A DNA stretch of 64,000 nucleotides from Burhinus oedicnemus (Eukaryota > Chordata > Aves > Charadriiformes > Burhinidae), in the NCBI GenBank assembly GCA_008921705.1, contig VFFE01009164.1, forward strand, positions 1,044,139-1,108,138, in the 5' to 3' direction. The notes beneath the pieces are model-generated. The model saw nothing but the letters and a program-made list of their open reading frames with translations, searched no databases and was not told where the DNA came from. Below, one piece after another: positions 1 to 13,310 of the stretch; position 1 is the stretch's first letter; each line of letters begins with the position of its first letter. The position numbers were made by a program, and so were the translations under genes.

Positions 1-3000
1 GTGCATGATCAAAATAAGAGGTACAAATTAGTTCATGGCTGCTGAAGCTACAAAACATCATGCAGAGAGCTGTCTTTGGGAACGTTTTAATGAGGAGAAG
101 AGGTCATCAGACTGTGACATTGCTTTTCAGAATTCTTCAAGAACAACACAGACTTCCTGTTCCAAATGTGGTAAAGAATAAAACAACCTTAGTAGTAATC
201 GTACAACTTTTGAACCGTGTTCCTTGGAAATACTGTACCGTGCTCATTTTGTAGCTTTAGTTAGCTATCTCAAAGGAACTCTTCCATATTTTCCATGTGC
301 CCTTATTTCAAAAGTACAGTGAAATGGTAGAGCTTCAACAAGGATTATATTTATAAAATAAAGTTTTATTCAGTCTTCTAAAGAGATTTTAATGTTTTCA
401 TTGCTCTAGGTGAAATGGTACACTGTGGCTCTGTTCATTAACATTTAGCATCAGTGCAAAAATCAAGGATTACCACATACGGTTTGAAAGGACATCCAAA
501 ATGACTTTGAAATTAAATTCACTACAATCTTAGTTTTGCAGCATTTCAAATGTGATTTTAAAATGTATAAGTTAAGTTAATGGCATTCCAGGTCAAGTAT
601 CCCCAGCCCAATAACAAGTCCCACATAGAATGTCATTATTTAAATTTGTGGCATACTGTATATGCTGACTAGGATTGAAGAAGTCCACTGTAAATTTAAT
701 AAATAAGATGTATCCTACAGTGCAGTTATTGGAAAAAAGCTTCCTTGAGGATATTTAGAGAGACTATTAGCAGAGAGAAGATACTGGTAAATCAAATAAT
801 TATTCTAATTTATGGGCATCATTAGCAGAAATCTCACAACTGGAATGGCTTCAGGATTGCCAATAATTATAAAAATTATAAAAATGCCAGTAACTAGCAA
901 TTGACAGTGGTTTCTCCTCCTGATAAACAATTGCTCCTGTGAAAGAAACAAGTATCAAAATAATAATTTCTAAACCTCTTTTTCAAAGGTTTCTAACAGT
1001 AAGAAACAATACAAATGTATGTCAAATAACATTCATGAATCAGGTGCTATAGTTAACAATTTTTCTAAAAAATGACTTACTTACCTATTCATTAAAATAG
1101 GAAGAGCTGCATTACAAACCAGCCCTTTTTCTTTTTAGAATAGTTGTAATAAAAATTCATTTGGAAAAGCATCAGCAGCAATGATACAAAACTGGTGTAG
1201 ATGGGCTATTGCTCACACCATAGAAATTCTATTGTAATTCTTTCACTGCATATTCTTTTAAATTATAATCACTATGTTAAGAGAAGAAAGGATAACATAA
1301 ACCATACTGTATGCCACCTGTCTCTTCCTTTTCCACCAAATAAAGGGAGAAAATGAATTTGGTAGCTGTCTTCTGTAATCAGAATGGAAATCTCTGTCAC
1401 AGTGGTTTCACTCAGCTATTTTCATGTGTAAAGAGCACTGGCAACTGTCTGCCATCTGAAATATGTAATTCTAACCTGAAAATTGGAAGTCTACAGAAGA
1501 ACTATATATGTATTTGTTAACAAAGGCATGGTCTCATTGACAAATACACTTTAGAAATAAATATTTATTTTTATACCATTAATCTTACAGCTTTAAATAT
1601 TAATAATTACCAGGTCACTGCACCCTGCAATATTCTCCTATGAATCAGTTTACTTAAGCATTTACACTGATTTTATTTTCTGTGGTATAGTTTTCTTCTC
1701 TTTCACATGACGTACTAAATAGGCATTCAGAAATATTGTAGTTGCCTGTTTCACCTCTAAAAAATCCCAATGCAAATTTTTCCCACAAAGGCTAACAAGT
1801 TTGTTGGTTTTCAGTTTAAACCTTTAATCCTGTTTGAATGGATTGGTGTCTTTTTCCTTGATTTACCAGATTCTTCTGTCAGTGATTAGGGCCTGGGAGT
1901 TTGGGCTAATCTGAGATTTCTCCTCTTGTATTGTCATTCTAGTGCCCATTATTCTTCTCTTTTTTTTCCTTTCCAAGAATACCACTGTATTCTATTCAAT
2001 AACCATTGCTTGCTGAAAGAAGATGTCTTAGATAGCCAATTAGCTGTTATGCATAGAGTTTTTAGCCAGCATGGTAGCAGTATTTGTTACAGAACTGTAA
2101 GCAAAGCATTGAAAAGTAGATGTTAAGAAAAGAGAGAGGAAGGAAAAGGAGATTCTGAAATTCTGAATTTTGCTTTCAATTATCCCAAACTACATCTACA
2201 GGCAGTAATGACAAGTGTAAGTTTTGCGAATCAACATGATAGGAGAAAAGAATCTTTGATTCAGTGGATAAGCTGTGATGTAGAAATCCTGGAGCAGTTT
2301 TACTAGTAAGTATGCTTTTATAATTAGAGTATCAATGATTCCCTGTCTAATGCAAAAGCGTTGTATGGTCCTTTGATAGCAAATGTGGGCAGCTCTTGGA
2401 AATTCTTATATAGCTGTCATAAAACAAGACACTACACAATGTTCCTGAATTAAATGCCATTAAATCCAATTAATAACTTCACTGCAACAGATTTCTACTG
2501 ATGTAAACAAAATAAAAAACTACTCCTTGATACAAAAAGACACAGGTGTTGAACAAAACCCACAATTATAAGCAGTCATAAAGTAAATGCATATAATGTA
2601 GGAAAAAATGTATATATGTGTTTGCTGTAATCAGAGTTAAAATGACCAGTCTTCTATAAAAAACTTTTTTGGGTAAAGAAAACCCATAACAACATCCAAA
2701 AGGATTATTTTAATTTTTTCATCAACATACAGTGGTGTTCTTCATTAAATGGCAAACAGATATCCTCAAAATAGCATGATACATAAACTAAAATATCTGT
2801 AAGATTGTATAAACATGATGGTATATGCATATGACTAACTATTATTATTAGTTGAGTATTTATTTGTATTACTATTAGTTATTTGCTATCTATTAATAAG
2901 TTCATGGTTGTCATGCATATATTTTATCTTTTTAATCAAAACACATGAACTGTAGCTTGATTTCAGAATGTCTTCAAAAATATTTGATATTCTTTCATTT

Positions 3001-6000
3001 GACAAGTAAATTAAAATGTGCTTACATAAGCATTTTGTTTAGAAGTTTTAGAAATATTTTGTGAAATTTGTATCTTTATGTAACTCTTCTGAAATTTTAT
3101 CAAATATCAATTGCACAGAAAAGTCATTGATAGTTGTATCAAAATTATTTTTGCAGCCTCATTTCCTCCTGTTTTGGTTTTCAGTGTGAATTCTTTATTT
3201 TTTCAGTAAACAAAAGTCTGCAATATTTTTGCAAGAGACTTATATACCATTTTAAGCAAAGTATTACAGCAGATCTTGAAAAAGGAAGGGCAATCTCTGT
3301 AATATAGAAAAGGTTTCCTGGGAACTTTCTATTCTAGAACATGATGTGTTAAACACAGCATTTTCAATGAAGATGCCACTCTAAATATCTACTGGTACTA
3401 AACGAAATGTCTGTTCGAACCAAAGTAACCACACCCGTGTTTTAATATTTCTGGATTAAATCCTGTATACTCCACATCTTGTTGGATTGTTCCTTAAAAT
3501 TTTAACTCAGTGAAAACGAGCCATTCCAGTGAACAACTATGGAGCAATGCTTAGCAAGCAGAAGTATACATCTATGTATATTATTGTGCACTGCATAAAA
3601 TAGCATACTGCATTATCATGCTCTGCATGTTTTATGATCTTGTCAGGACTTACGAAAGGTATTTTATGAACATGAGACATACAGAAGCACAGTCTAGGTG
3701 CCGTACACTACTATAGAAGTGATTTAGCAAATGGTTAGTCCATTATGTTAAGAAAGCACCACTGTTACCACAGGGAGCTGAGACATTGTGCATTGCTGAG
3801 TTGTTGTTTGGATGCAACATAAACCTAAGATTGGGTTTCATTGCAATCGCCACAGATGACGTGGTAATTTTAGCAGGAGTAGGAATGCTGTGCTCTGTAC
3901 CCTAACCAAACTCCGGATTGATTGGTTAGATTCCACTATTGCAACAAAATACATCCATGGGGTTTCTTACTTCCTAACCTATTGCACAGTGCTGCCTTTC
4001 TTTGTAAAAAGCTGTTGCGTGTCACAGGTTGTTTTATATTAATATTGGTAGTAGTTACTCATCCATAAATCGTGTGGTTACACAATTCCTCCATAAACCG
4101 TACTTTGGCTTTGGGGTTCTACATGCAACCCTCTTAGAAGGCAGTGCTTTGTACATAAATGGGAGACACCATTTCTAGTATGTGTCTCCATAAGGAACCC
4201 GTTAGCGATGGGTACTCTGAGACAGGTGAACAGAAGGGATCCTAAATCATAACATTCTGTAACAGATAGCAGCTGTAATTAATGCAAAATAAATCTTAAG
4301 ACCTCAGTAACTGGTGTCTCTTCTACTTTTTACATATATATATATTTAAACCTTGATGTTTATAGCACAACAGTGTATGTGTAATCAATCACTTAATTAG
4401 GTTCAGGGTTTCTAGAGTGCCAAGACAGGAGCACTGATCCCCACTTCCGTCAGCAGAGAGCAGTTGGATGGCATTTAGTCTTCTCTCAGGAGTAATTCTG
4501 CTTGTCCTCGGGACCCTCTGCGCATTCCTTCTATGCAGCCCTGTGGGTTCATGCTCAAAGACTGAAAGGTGAAAGAGAAGAGGAGAAAATCTTTCAGAAA
4601 TCTAACAGAAGCAACCTAATAGACAGTCAAAGTGCAGTGAGGCAAGGGCAGCACAGTGCTTGAAGGGGCCCTGATATGCGAAGGTAAATGGCCTTCTAGT
4701 CTGTTCTAAGATCCAGTAATTTAGGAGGCCAAACTTCCATTTTGTGTCAGTCATGGGAAAATAAACTGTATCCCAGAAGAAGAAGGAGGAAACTCTGAGT
4801 AAAAAGTGTTGGCCTGTTATCCCTCGCAGTCAAGCACAGAAACAGTATTACTCATGGAGAATGATAAGAGGTAAGAGATAGACCCAGAGGGAAGGCAAAT
4901 AGGGAGATGTATAAAGAGTGTACAAGATCCTCATAACTGATGTTATTAGCCTGATGTTGCCAATTTCATACTCAAACTGGTAGCTTAAACATAGTAACTA
5001 CACATCAGTGGTGGCGTTTATTAAAGCCTCATCACTAGGATTTAAAATCCTGGTCTTAGGACTCATTGAAATGTTTATAGGTATGTGCAGGCAGAGGCTT
5101 TGATCCTCTTCTCCAGCACTTTGAGTCTCACTCCATGGCTGATTGCTGGTGAGTTGAGAGAGAAGTTCTACATGGTGCCATGCACATACCATATCAACAC
5201 CATACCGTATGAGAAGTTAGCTGTCATTTGCTCATATTTCTTTCCAATCTACTGCAGGACACTTGTCCTACCTATATTAAATAAAAGTTTCAGGCATTTT
5301 TCTGTTTCTCTTTTTCTCAGACTTGCACGTATTCTAGTTTTAAAATTGGGATGTGTGCCCTGCATGTAAACCCTTGTTCACTCTCAAAGCTTTGAATATG
5401 AGTAATGAGAAACTGTGTATAGTATCCACAGTCCCTAAGTCTTTTCAGCTACCTGGGGAGATGTTTTTGTATTCATATGCCATGACTCTTCAGAGGTGAG
5501 AAGGCAAAAATGAAGCATGTGCAACAAGAGGAGGGTAAAACCATCAGGTTTTTGTTCCCCTAAAGCAGTTTGCCGTATTCACAAAATGATATTTATAATC
5601 TTGTCCAGGTTAAAGTTTGACAGTTTTTGCAGATATTATAACTTTCTAGCAAGGAAGCTGCAAAGTCGCATATATCATTTTTACAACATCATAGATCGGA
5701 GTAGAGTTATAAGAGATCAAGTGTCCGGAGAAGGGAGCCCTGAACACAGGAAGATATATCAGCATTCACTCCGTAACATAACTCAGCACTGAGTCTATCC
5801 ATCTACCTCCCTCGTCATACCAGCACCTATCATGAGAGAAAAGAAATCTTGAGCAAGGACGAAAGGCATCACAAATAAATATATTTGTCAGGATAGGGCA
5901 CCCTTAGAGAATGATGTTACTTTCAGTGACTGAAGTTGTTGTACTAGAACACAAATTATCCTGAAACATACAGGAGGAAACACTTGGGTTGCATTAAAAG

Positions 6001-7560
6001 TTATTTAAAAATATCTGTGTGCTCTGGTGAACCTGACAGCAACACCTATTGTTTAGATTGTCTAAAATTTTTAACCGTGTGATTGTTTCTGAACTATTAA
6101 CTGTTTGTGTTGAAATGTTCTCATTCCTGGACATGGCCCCAGGCAAATTTCTATATGCATGTGAAAATTTCTGTAGAAATAGCACCATCATTTCTGAGAG
6201 CAAGGTTATGGAAAAAATACGTTAGGCTAATGTTGAAACCTTTTATAGCTCTCTATTTGAAAAGTAGTTGTGCTACCATGAGGTGGAGATGGTACTTTAC
6301 ATTTGCCCAGCAGGCTATTGAGGATCAGAAAGCTCTTATGTATGTAAAAACCCCCATAATAATAAAAAAAGAAAAAACCCAGATTATTACATTCAATAGT
6401 TGTAGATTGCACATAATCTCTTGGGGTTTGTTAAACTATAGCAACAAAACTCTTGTATCTCTTTGAGTGTTGCTGCAGCATATAGCTGCAGAGACTAAGG
6501 GACAATTTTTGCGCAGCTGATCTTTTGCCTGCTGGAGGTCACAAAAACAGGATCAAAGAGATGCTTCAGCTTCATTTCCAGGACTCCCCTTGGTACAGAG
6601 ACAGGGAGATGGAGAAGAACACAGAGGCAGGAAAGTCAGCTATTGCAAAGCTGGGGAATGTTAGGAACTTAAAACTGGCCAGCAGGTATTCACACTGTGT
6701 AGTTTAGGCTGTCTGCTGGAAGAATCTTTATGCTCTTCATCTAATTTACTCTGTAGCAACTGTGCTTCTTGTAGCAGGTCTGCTGCACACCTTGTTACAG
6801 ATTTCTCAGCAAAAATGTTAAGAATGACAGGAGTCTGCCTTGCTCTCAGTTTATGTGGTTGGCTGCTGCCAGCCTTGCCCATGGTCTAGAGCATGACAAC
6901 CTGTTATTTTTTCATATACAAAGGTCACTCAATGTATCAGAGTGCAAGACCTCTTTGGGACATCATGGCATACCTGTTCATGTCAATGGCAGGTTTTATC
7001 AACTGTATATGCCCATTTATTTAATGTATTGCTTCCTTTTCCCCTCCTCCCTCAATATTTGGCCTTAAAAAGTTTAATATTTGGTGTAAAAATACAACCT
7101 TATCTATTCTTCAGAGATGCAGCCCCTAACAAGTATTGTGATTGTACATACAATTAAGGTATTTTTGTTAGTATTATACTCTTTTCTGTTTTTCTTAATG
7201 CCTAACTCCCTCAAGTTATATGAATACAGTAGTATCTTACACATTTTCTCTTCCAAAAAACCTTTAGGATCTTCCAAGACAGAAAAAAATCTGAAGAATC
7301 AAGAAGCTAAAACTCAAACTATGATTTTTTATTTTTTTTTAATTTCATGAAATAACATGTGGTTTTGTATGGTTATTGAAATCAATGGATTCATAACACT
7401 GTTTTAGATATACTTTGGATAAGGAGAGACTCATACTTATCTGATTCAAATTTGTACTCTGTACTGGATACAGCGTATTTTCATTAGAGGGTCTGTGAAA
7501 CCTGAATTTGTTCTTCATTCATCCGAAAGACGCTTATTCTAACACAGATCATGGAGGATG
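1..7560. other. Gene-free A+T-rich DNA, no recognised feature
   Basis: I see no convincing exon, repeat family or RNA gene here. Open frames are all under 120 codons, have no family resemblance, and lie in A+T-rich sequence where such frames arise by chance. A short TTA/TAT-rich patch lies near 2,838-2,884 and a TA run near 4,334. The stretch is consistent with avian intergenic or intronic DNA. Conserved non-coding elements could be present but cannot be recognised without an alignment. Confidence 0.6.
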
Positions 7561-7589
7561 TTGCATTGCATTGCATTGCATTGCATTGC
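7561..7589. repeat. TTGCA pentanucleotide microsatellite
   Basis: The unit TTGCA repeats nearly six times without interruption. The flanks are moderately GC-richer than the neighbouring DNA, up to about 7,900, but contain no recognisable gene. The array keeps a long open frame on both strands (a 5-bp unit without stops), which explains the small open frames across it. Confidence 0.95.
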
Positions 7590-10500
7590 CTAGGAGGTCC
7601 TAAGACCCCTACTGAAGTGACACCAAAGGACTGCATGAGGCCCAGTTGGATCAGGAAGCAGCCTGTCCCTGTCCCCATGGTGCTAAGGCATCCACACCAA
7701 CATAAGGGTGACTGCTTCTGGGTGGAAGTGAGAACTCCAGAGGGTGCCACATGTCGTGCCTTTGGGTTTTAATGAGATACTTCTGTGTTAGGGCACCACA
7801 GTGCTTCAGTGCGGAGGTGTCCAGTGTCTGGCTGTGGGAGGGCTGGGCAGGTCGTACATGGTCAAGTGGGTAGTGAAGCAGCCCCCCGCAGCGATCCAGA
7901 GTCAGAGTTTCTGGCAATGCAACTAGTTTTGATCAGGATGCATGCAGACTGTCAGCAAAGGTGGACTATCATGTGAGGTAACCTCTGGGTATGAAGATAG
8001 AGAGGGCTGTGTGGAGCCTTCCTCACCATCTCTAGGTCATATAGAGCCCCACACACTTAATGTAAACTAATCCTGCTGCTTCGCTGAATTAGGGACTTCA
8101 TGATGTGGTGCCACAAATCAGGGAAGAGAGGTACTTCTTCCATCTGTTTGGAGGACACTCTTCCCTTGACAATATCAAGTGTGTCAATCAAAGAACTGTG
8201 TATTTATTTCTTTATTGTTGTTGCTGGAGTCCATTAATTTCTTTTATGGAGGTACAGAGTTCCTTAAGCATATATCCTTATAGGCTGTATTGTTAAGGTG
8301 TGTGCTTTTATATTTTCAAACACAACTAGCTCTATTGATTAGTGAGTCATATAAATGGAAGAAAATAATGAAATAAATTGAAGAGCTACATCATTCATCT
8401 CTGGACTCTAGATTGTTGGTGAAATTTGCTTCCTTCAAATAGCCCTGAGGAGCCCCTTCCCAAGGCCTGAACTGCCCAGCACAATTGAATCATCTTGTCT
8501 CCAGAAGCCCTCACACAGAAGAGTTGGCATTGTACTGGTAATTACCAGATCTTCTGGTTTTGGCTCTGTGGGCTGGAAACCCAAGTATCAGCACATAAAC
8601 AGATTCCTCCCAGTCTGAAAAGAAACTTTTCAAATGAAACTACACATTCAATGTCAATATCCAAACTGGTCATTTATAACAGCTATAAGGTTTTTAAAGA
8701 GATGCCTATACATAATATTCAGAGTCCTTAAAGTTTTCATGAACAAAATCGACAGTAATAATCAGCATTTTAATATACTAATTGGCCATGTGTTGTCTTA
8801 ATTTCCACTTTGAGTGCTGTAAGGCAATGTTTGTCAGTTATGAATTGTGGATTTTTCCTGGTCTGTAAGATATGAAGAAGTGACTCGTGAAATTATTGCA
8901 AAAACATGATACATGCCGATGTACAACTGAAGAAAATAGAGAAAATAAGTTAAAAAAAAAAGACATTGTTGACATTTTAGCATGTATTTTAAGATAAGAG
9001 ATTAGGCAGTCTTTGATTAAAGCAACCAGAAAATACTCTTTTTTTTTTTTTTTTGTAGTCCAGAGAATTGATTAATATCAAGGACTCAGGGACAAATACT
9101 CTAAGAAACCATAACTCCTGGGAGCTTCTGAACACACTCCACCCTGGCAAGTGCTTTGACAACTGAGGGCATCCAGAGCTGGTGGTTTGAGGTTCTCTGT
9201 CATACTATAGTCTCTGATATCTGTTATCTTATTAAAATATTCATTTGAATAAATTATTGGGATTCTATGTCCTCTAATCCTGAATCTGCCATTGATGCTG
9301 AAGGCAGGAAGAGGCACTGATGTGGAATTTTCAAACCCCCTTGCTGACTGAGGAACACATGCCCTACTGAATGGCAGTCAGACTTCTGCTACGGAAACAG
9401 TCTTCTTAGAATTACACCACAAGATTATGTCAGCTAATACATGTGGTTTCTATTATAAACCTGTGGTGGCTCCGGTGCATTTTAGGTTGGGGGAAAAGTG
9501 TGCATGTATTCATGTGAGTGTGCATGTATGCTTTCAAAAACCACGACCGAAGTCGAAGAGAACAGTATCATACAATACAAGTGGGTATGGGCTATTCCTT
9601 ATTAAGATAATGCTAATAAGGCAAGAATATCTAGCTGTTATACATCAGAAAACAGAAAAAATAGCTGTTACCTTGCAAAAGACTTTGCGATTTTATCCTA
9701 TGTACTCCTCTCCATGTTCAGCTGAAGCTGCCACATCTTTGTCTCTGCAAGGTTGAGGTTAGCCAGTAAAATCCCCCAGATGCTACTCTTCAGGTTCGCA
9801 AATACACAAGAAAGTTGCAATGCCTTTAAGCATTAGTTTAAAAGCTAAATAATTCAGGAAAACCTACTATGTATTGTAACATGTTATAGCTTGTTATGAG
9901 CTTCCTTCATTTTTTCATGTTACCTCTTCTTTACATGCTGTTTCTTTTGGGTGATGCTGCTACTGCATGTGATTAATAGTGAGATGCAGTAGCTATGACA
10001 GGAGGACAAAGAAAGATTTCAGTGGGATTGTTAAGTTCTGGTGGGGATGCACCCCATTACCCTCAGTATAAAAGCCACCCTTACTGAATCACTGAAAATA
10101 AAATAATTTTGGAAGCATTTCAGGGTGTCCTCTTGAGCTACAATGCCTATTAGTCTTCTGATGTGTTTGCTGTTTGTTGCTAACCATTAATGCCACAAGT
10201 CAAGAAACACATTTATTTTTAACTTCTCTGTGCTTCAGTGACTCCTGTGCAACAGTTTTTCTGGTCTTTGAAAGCTATGTCAAAGCCAATTTTCTCCTCT
10301 TTTTATGGCACAGAGAACGTGGAAGCTGCCTGGCTTGCTAAGAATCTACAGGCTTGAAAAAAAAAAGTTCATTCTGGAAGAGAAGCCAAATTGTTTTCTT
10401 GTCCTAGTGGTCATGCTAAAGCTTGATGAAATTTATGACAACTAGGTACTTGAAGGATCTTCTGTAGCTATAAGGACATGTGAATACCTGTTGTAAGGCT

Positions 10501-10629
10501 GGCACTGTTCTGGTGCAGTGGGGCCTTATACAGTTGTTAAAGGTATTGGTAATGTACACTGCACAGGAAACAATCCCATGTCCCCAGAGATACTTTCCTC
10601 TATTTCCCCAGAAGAATGTAATAATTGGC
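7590..10629. other. Gene-free stretch, nothing recognised
   Basis: Mostly A+T-rich sequence with a somewhat GC-richer part at about 7,590-7,910. A run of about 16 T lies near 9,039-9,054. The open frames of 60-109 codons show no domain I recognise and have no good splice-site context. Confidence 0.55.
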
Positions 10630-12050
10630 CATAGAGGATCACACCAGGCATCTTTCTGGCTCAGTCAGTAGCCAGCCTTCAGCAGTTGGTAGTAGTAGAA
10701 GCCTAGATAAGAGTCAAAAGACATCTCCAGAAAGCAATCATACTCCTCCAGGAAACAATTGCAGCATCAAGAAGTCTGTGAGTCAGGTAATTCCTGAACC
10801 AGAGATATGGTATCTTAGTAATTTATAGCCCTTGATGGTTTTCCGTTAATTAGCCTAGTGACTTTTCAGGCCTATGAAACTTTTTCCTATGTACGTAATC
10901 CTCTGACAAAAAGTACCACAGTTTAGACAGAGGTGAATTTTTTTTCTTTTCTTTGTTCTGAGCTTGTCCTGTGGTCATTTTATCATGGACATGACAGTTC
11001 TACTTCTTAACTAATGAAAAGTATGAAGTGTTTTCTCTTCACCTTCTTCACTCCATGCATGTTTTATACATTCCTGTATGCTGTCTTGCCTGAGGTGTCT
11101 TTTCTCCAGGATGGAGAATTTTATCTGTTTACGTGATCCTCATGAAGAAGTCAATGGTATATCTTCAACCACTTTTGCTGTTCTTTTTAGCACCTTTAAA
11201 TTTCTGCAGTATTGCTTTTACACAGATAGACAAGAATGACATAAGATTTCAGGTATGGGTTCACTGTGAATTTCATCCATGACATGAACTTTTTTTCTGT
11301 GTGATTTGTTTCTAATATTGTGTCTGCTAGTTTCACTGCTACTGACCATTGGATTTGCCATGTTAGAGAACTGCCCTTTTTAGCTTCAAAACCTTTTCCT
11401 ACATGGTAACAACTAGTTCAATAAAAGCCTCTGCCAATAGTGTGTAAAGTTAGAAATGTGTTCCCCCAAGTTCATCACATAATTTTTGCTGAATGTGAAT
11501 TTCATCTGCCATTTGTAACTGTTCAATCAGTGTCCTGAGACCCTTCAGCAGTTATACTGCCTTCATTAACCAGCAAAGTTTCTTATTTTCCTCTCTACGG
11601 TTTTTAGAGACTATTTCTGAACACTTGAAGCATCCAGTGATACCTCTGGGGTTTTGCTAATGACTTTGATTGAGAAAACCAACCAGTATCCCTACTTTGT
11701 TTCCTGGTTTTCAGCCTGATATTAATCCTGATGAGGAGCTCTCTTATTCTGCACTGTAGTCCTCTTTAGCTCTCTTTGGTGAGGGAACTTTCTAAAAGCC
11801 TCTTGGAAGTCCCAGTGAACTATACAAGCTACCTCCAGTTTTTCCACATGCTCAGTGACTGCCTTAGAAATTTAAGAGATTTGTAAGGCAGTTTTTTTTC
11901 AGCAAAAACCTCATTAGCTCTATCACCGTATATTGTTACAAGTATTGTATGTGTCTAACAGTCTCTTTTATAACTTTAACAGTTTGCTTGGCATGAACAT
12001 CAGATCTGTATGTACAGTCAGTTTAAGAAAACCAACACTAATCTTGCCTC
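10630..12050 (-). mobile_element. Ancient CR1 LINE relic: RT domain to 3' end, antisense
   Basis: Read on the minus strand, this is a strongly decayed CR1 non-LTR retrotransposon of the old amniote type common in turtles and crocodilians. Its 3' end lies near 10,636 on the plus strand, where the sequence resembles the family's 'GGATCAGACCA...' terminus. In the middle (about 11,498-11,517) is the family's 'AATTTCATCTGCCATTT' block. At 11,788-11,840 the minus strand reads VACIVHWDFQEAFRK, matching the RT motif VDIVYLDFQKAFR. At about 11,955-12,030 it matches the NYRPVSLTSVPGK region. No intact reading frame remains. The order of motifs along the element is collinear with CR1, which makes chance similarity unlikely. 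The subfamily cannot be assigned from memory. Confidence 0.8.
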
Positions 12051-13063
12051 TCAGATGAAGCTGCCAGCGAATCGGAGGGCTTCTTCCTCACCTTCAGAAG
12101 GAGGCAAAATAGGGTGGCTACGTGCACAGCTGCCCCTATTTTTGTAGGTCATCAGCTGGAGGCTTACTGATGCTGCCCTTTCTCTATGTCTTTTTACACT
12201 TGTGCTTTCGGCCGGCCACTTCTACACAAGGTCAGCACGACACACAACGTTAATGGTGGTGTAGGCAGTAATATTTAGTTGTCCCATTCACATGCTGTTC
12301 GGCTGACACCCAATGGATTTGAACACACTGCTGATATAGATTGGAGGTAGGAAGACCTCAGTGAAATCTAGGGCTGATGGTCAGACTCTATGGTCACAAC
12401 AGATCCAGGCATTATAGACATTTATAACCAGTAGTTGCTATCCTGTCTCACCACCTCCTGCCTTCATAACAAGAAACTGTAATTGTCATCAGGGATTTGA
12501 ATTTCCCTGGACCCCTGCAAATGAAATAGTTTTCTTTGGTTCTAGGTTACTTCTCAAACATTACTTTCTACTGCTGTCAGTTGTTAAAGAAAGACTGGAA
12601 ACATCATAGATGGGCAGCAATGAAGATTTTGGTAGGAGTTTTTCTTCAAAAATCTGTTTCTATGTGAATAGCAATGAAGAAAAAATAAAAAGGTTATGCG
12701 TGAAATTCTGCTACTGTCTTACCTTTGAGACCTGCATTTTCAAAAAGTTGGTGTCAGGGGACTGTACATTTTCTTTTGCTGCTAGTCCAGCCTAATCCCT
12801 CTGCAGTAGTGACCTCTATGCTTATTTTGCCTTTCAATGTCTTAAAATTTAGTTTTCTGTGTAGTCATTCATATTGAACCCTGAAAAGAAGATACATATA
12901 TATTTATAACAATAAAAGAGAAAGAATTTCTTGACTGTTATGGGCTTCTGATATTTTATTAGTGAAGTCTACATTCACCCTCACCCTTACAGGTCTCCCT
13001 GTGGTAGCTCTGAGCTCTGCTGATTTCGCAGACAAATGATGGAAGCACCTGACTTAGAGCCTT
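12051..13063. other. Gene-free stretch between two old CR1 relics
   Basis: No exon or named repeat recognised. It may include further upstream parts of the antisense CR1 ending at about 12,050, but I could not match it to the RT N-terminus. The part at about 12,060-12,250 is slightly richer in G+C. Confidence 0.5.
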
Positions 13064-13310
13064 TTAGAATCAAAGAAGTTTGAGAGGGAAAAGACCTGCT
13101 AGGTCATTTTGTCCATCCCCTGCCAATACAGGATCATGACCTACTTACTGTACAGCAACTTCACTAATGTTTTGCCAAGTCTCAATTTAAATGAATCCAA
13201 TGATGGGGATTATACCACTTTCTTTGGGACAATATATCCCTGTTGCTTTGTATTCTCTATGAAGAATTGTTATGATATTCTACTTAATATTCTTAATATC
13301 ACCATAATTA
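13064..13310 (-). mobile_element. Ancient CR1 3' end, antisense
   Basis: The plus strand begins 'TAGAATCAAAG' and continues through 'CTAGGTCATTTTGTCCATCC' and a 'CCAATGATGGGGATTATACCAC' segment. These match in order the antisense 3' part of an old CR1 subfamily ('AGAATCATAGAA...AGGTCATCTAGTCCA...CCAATGATGGGGATTCCACC'). Similarity fades after about 13,310. The copy is 5'-truncated, as is usual for CR1, and has no coding capacity. Confidence 0.7.

Noticed and set aside
2838..2884. TTATTATTAG...TTTGTATTACTATTAG resembling the tail of an old L2/SINE-type repeat
   Set aside because: The match is confined to low-complexity A/T triplets with no element body beside it.
6107..6466. 119-codon plus-strand open frame
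   Set aside because: A+T-rich sequence, translation with no domain, and a competing minus-strand frame over part of it; treated as chance.
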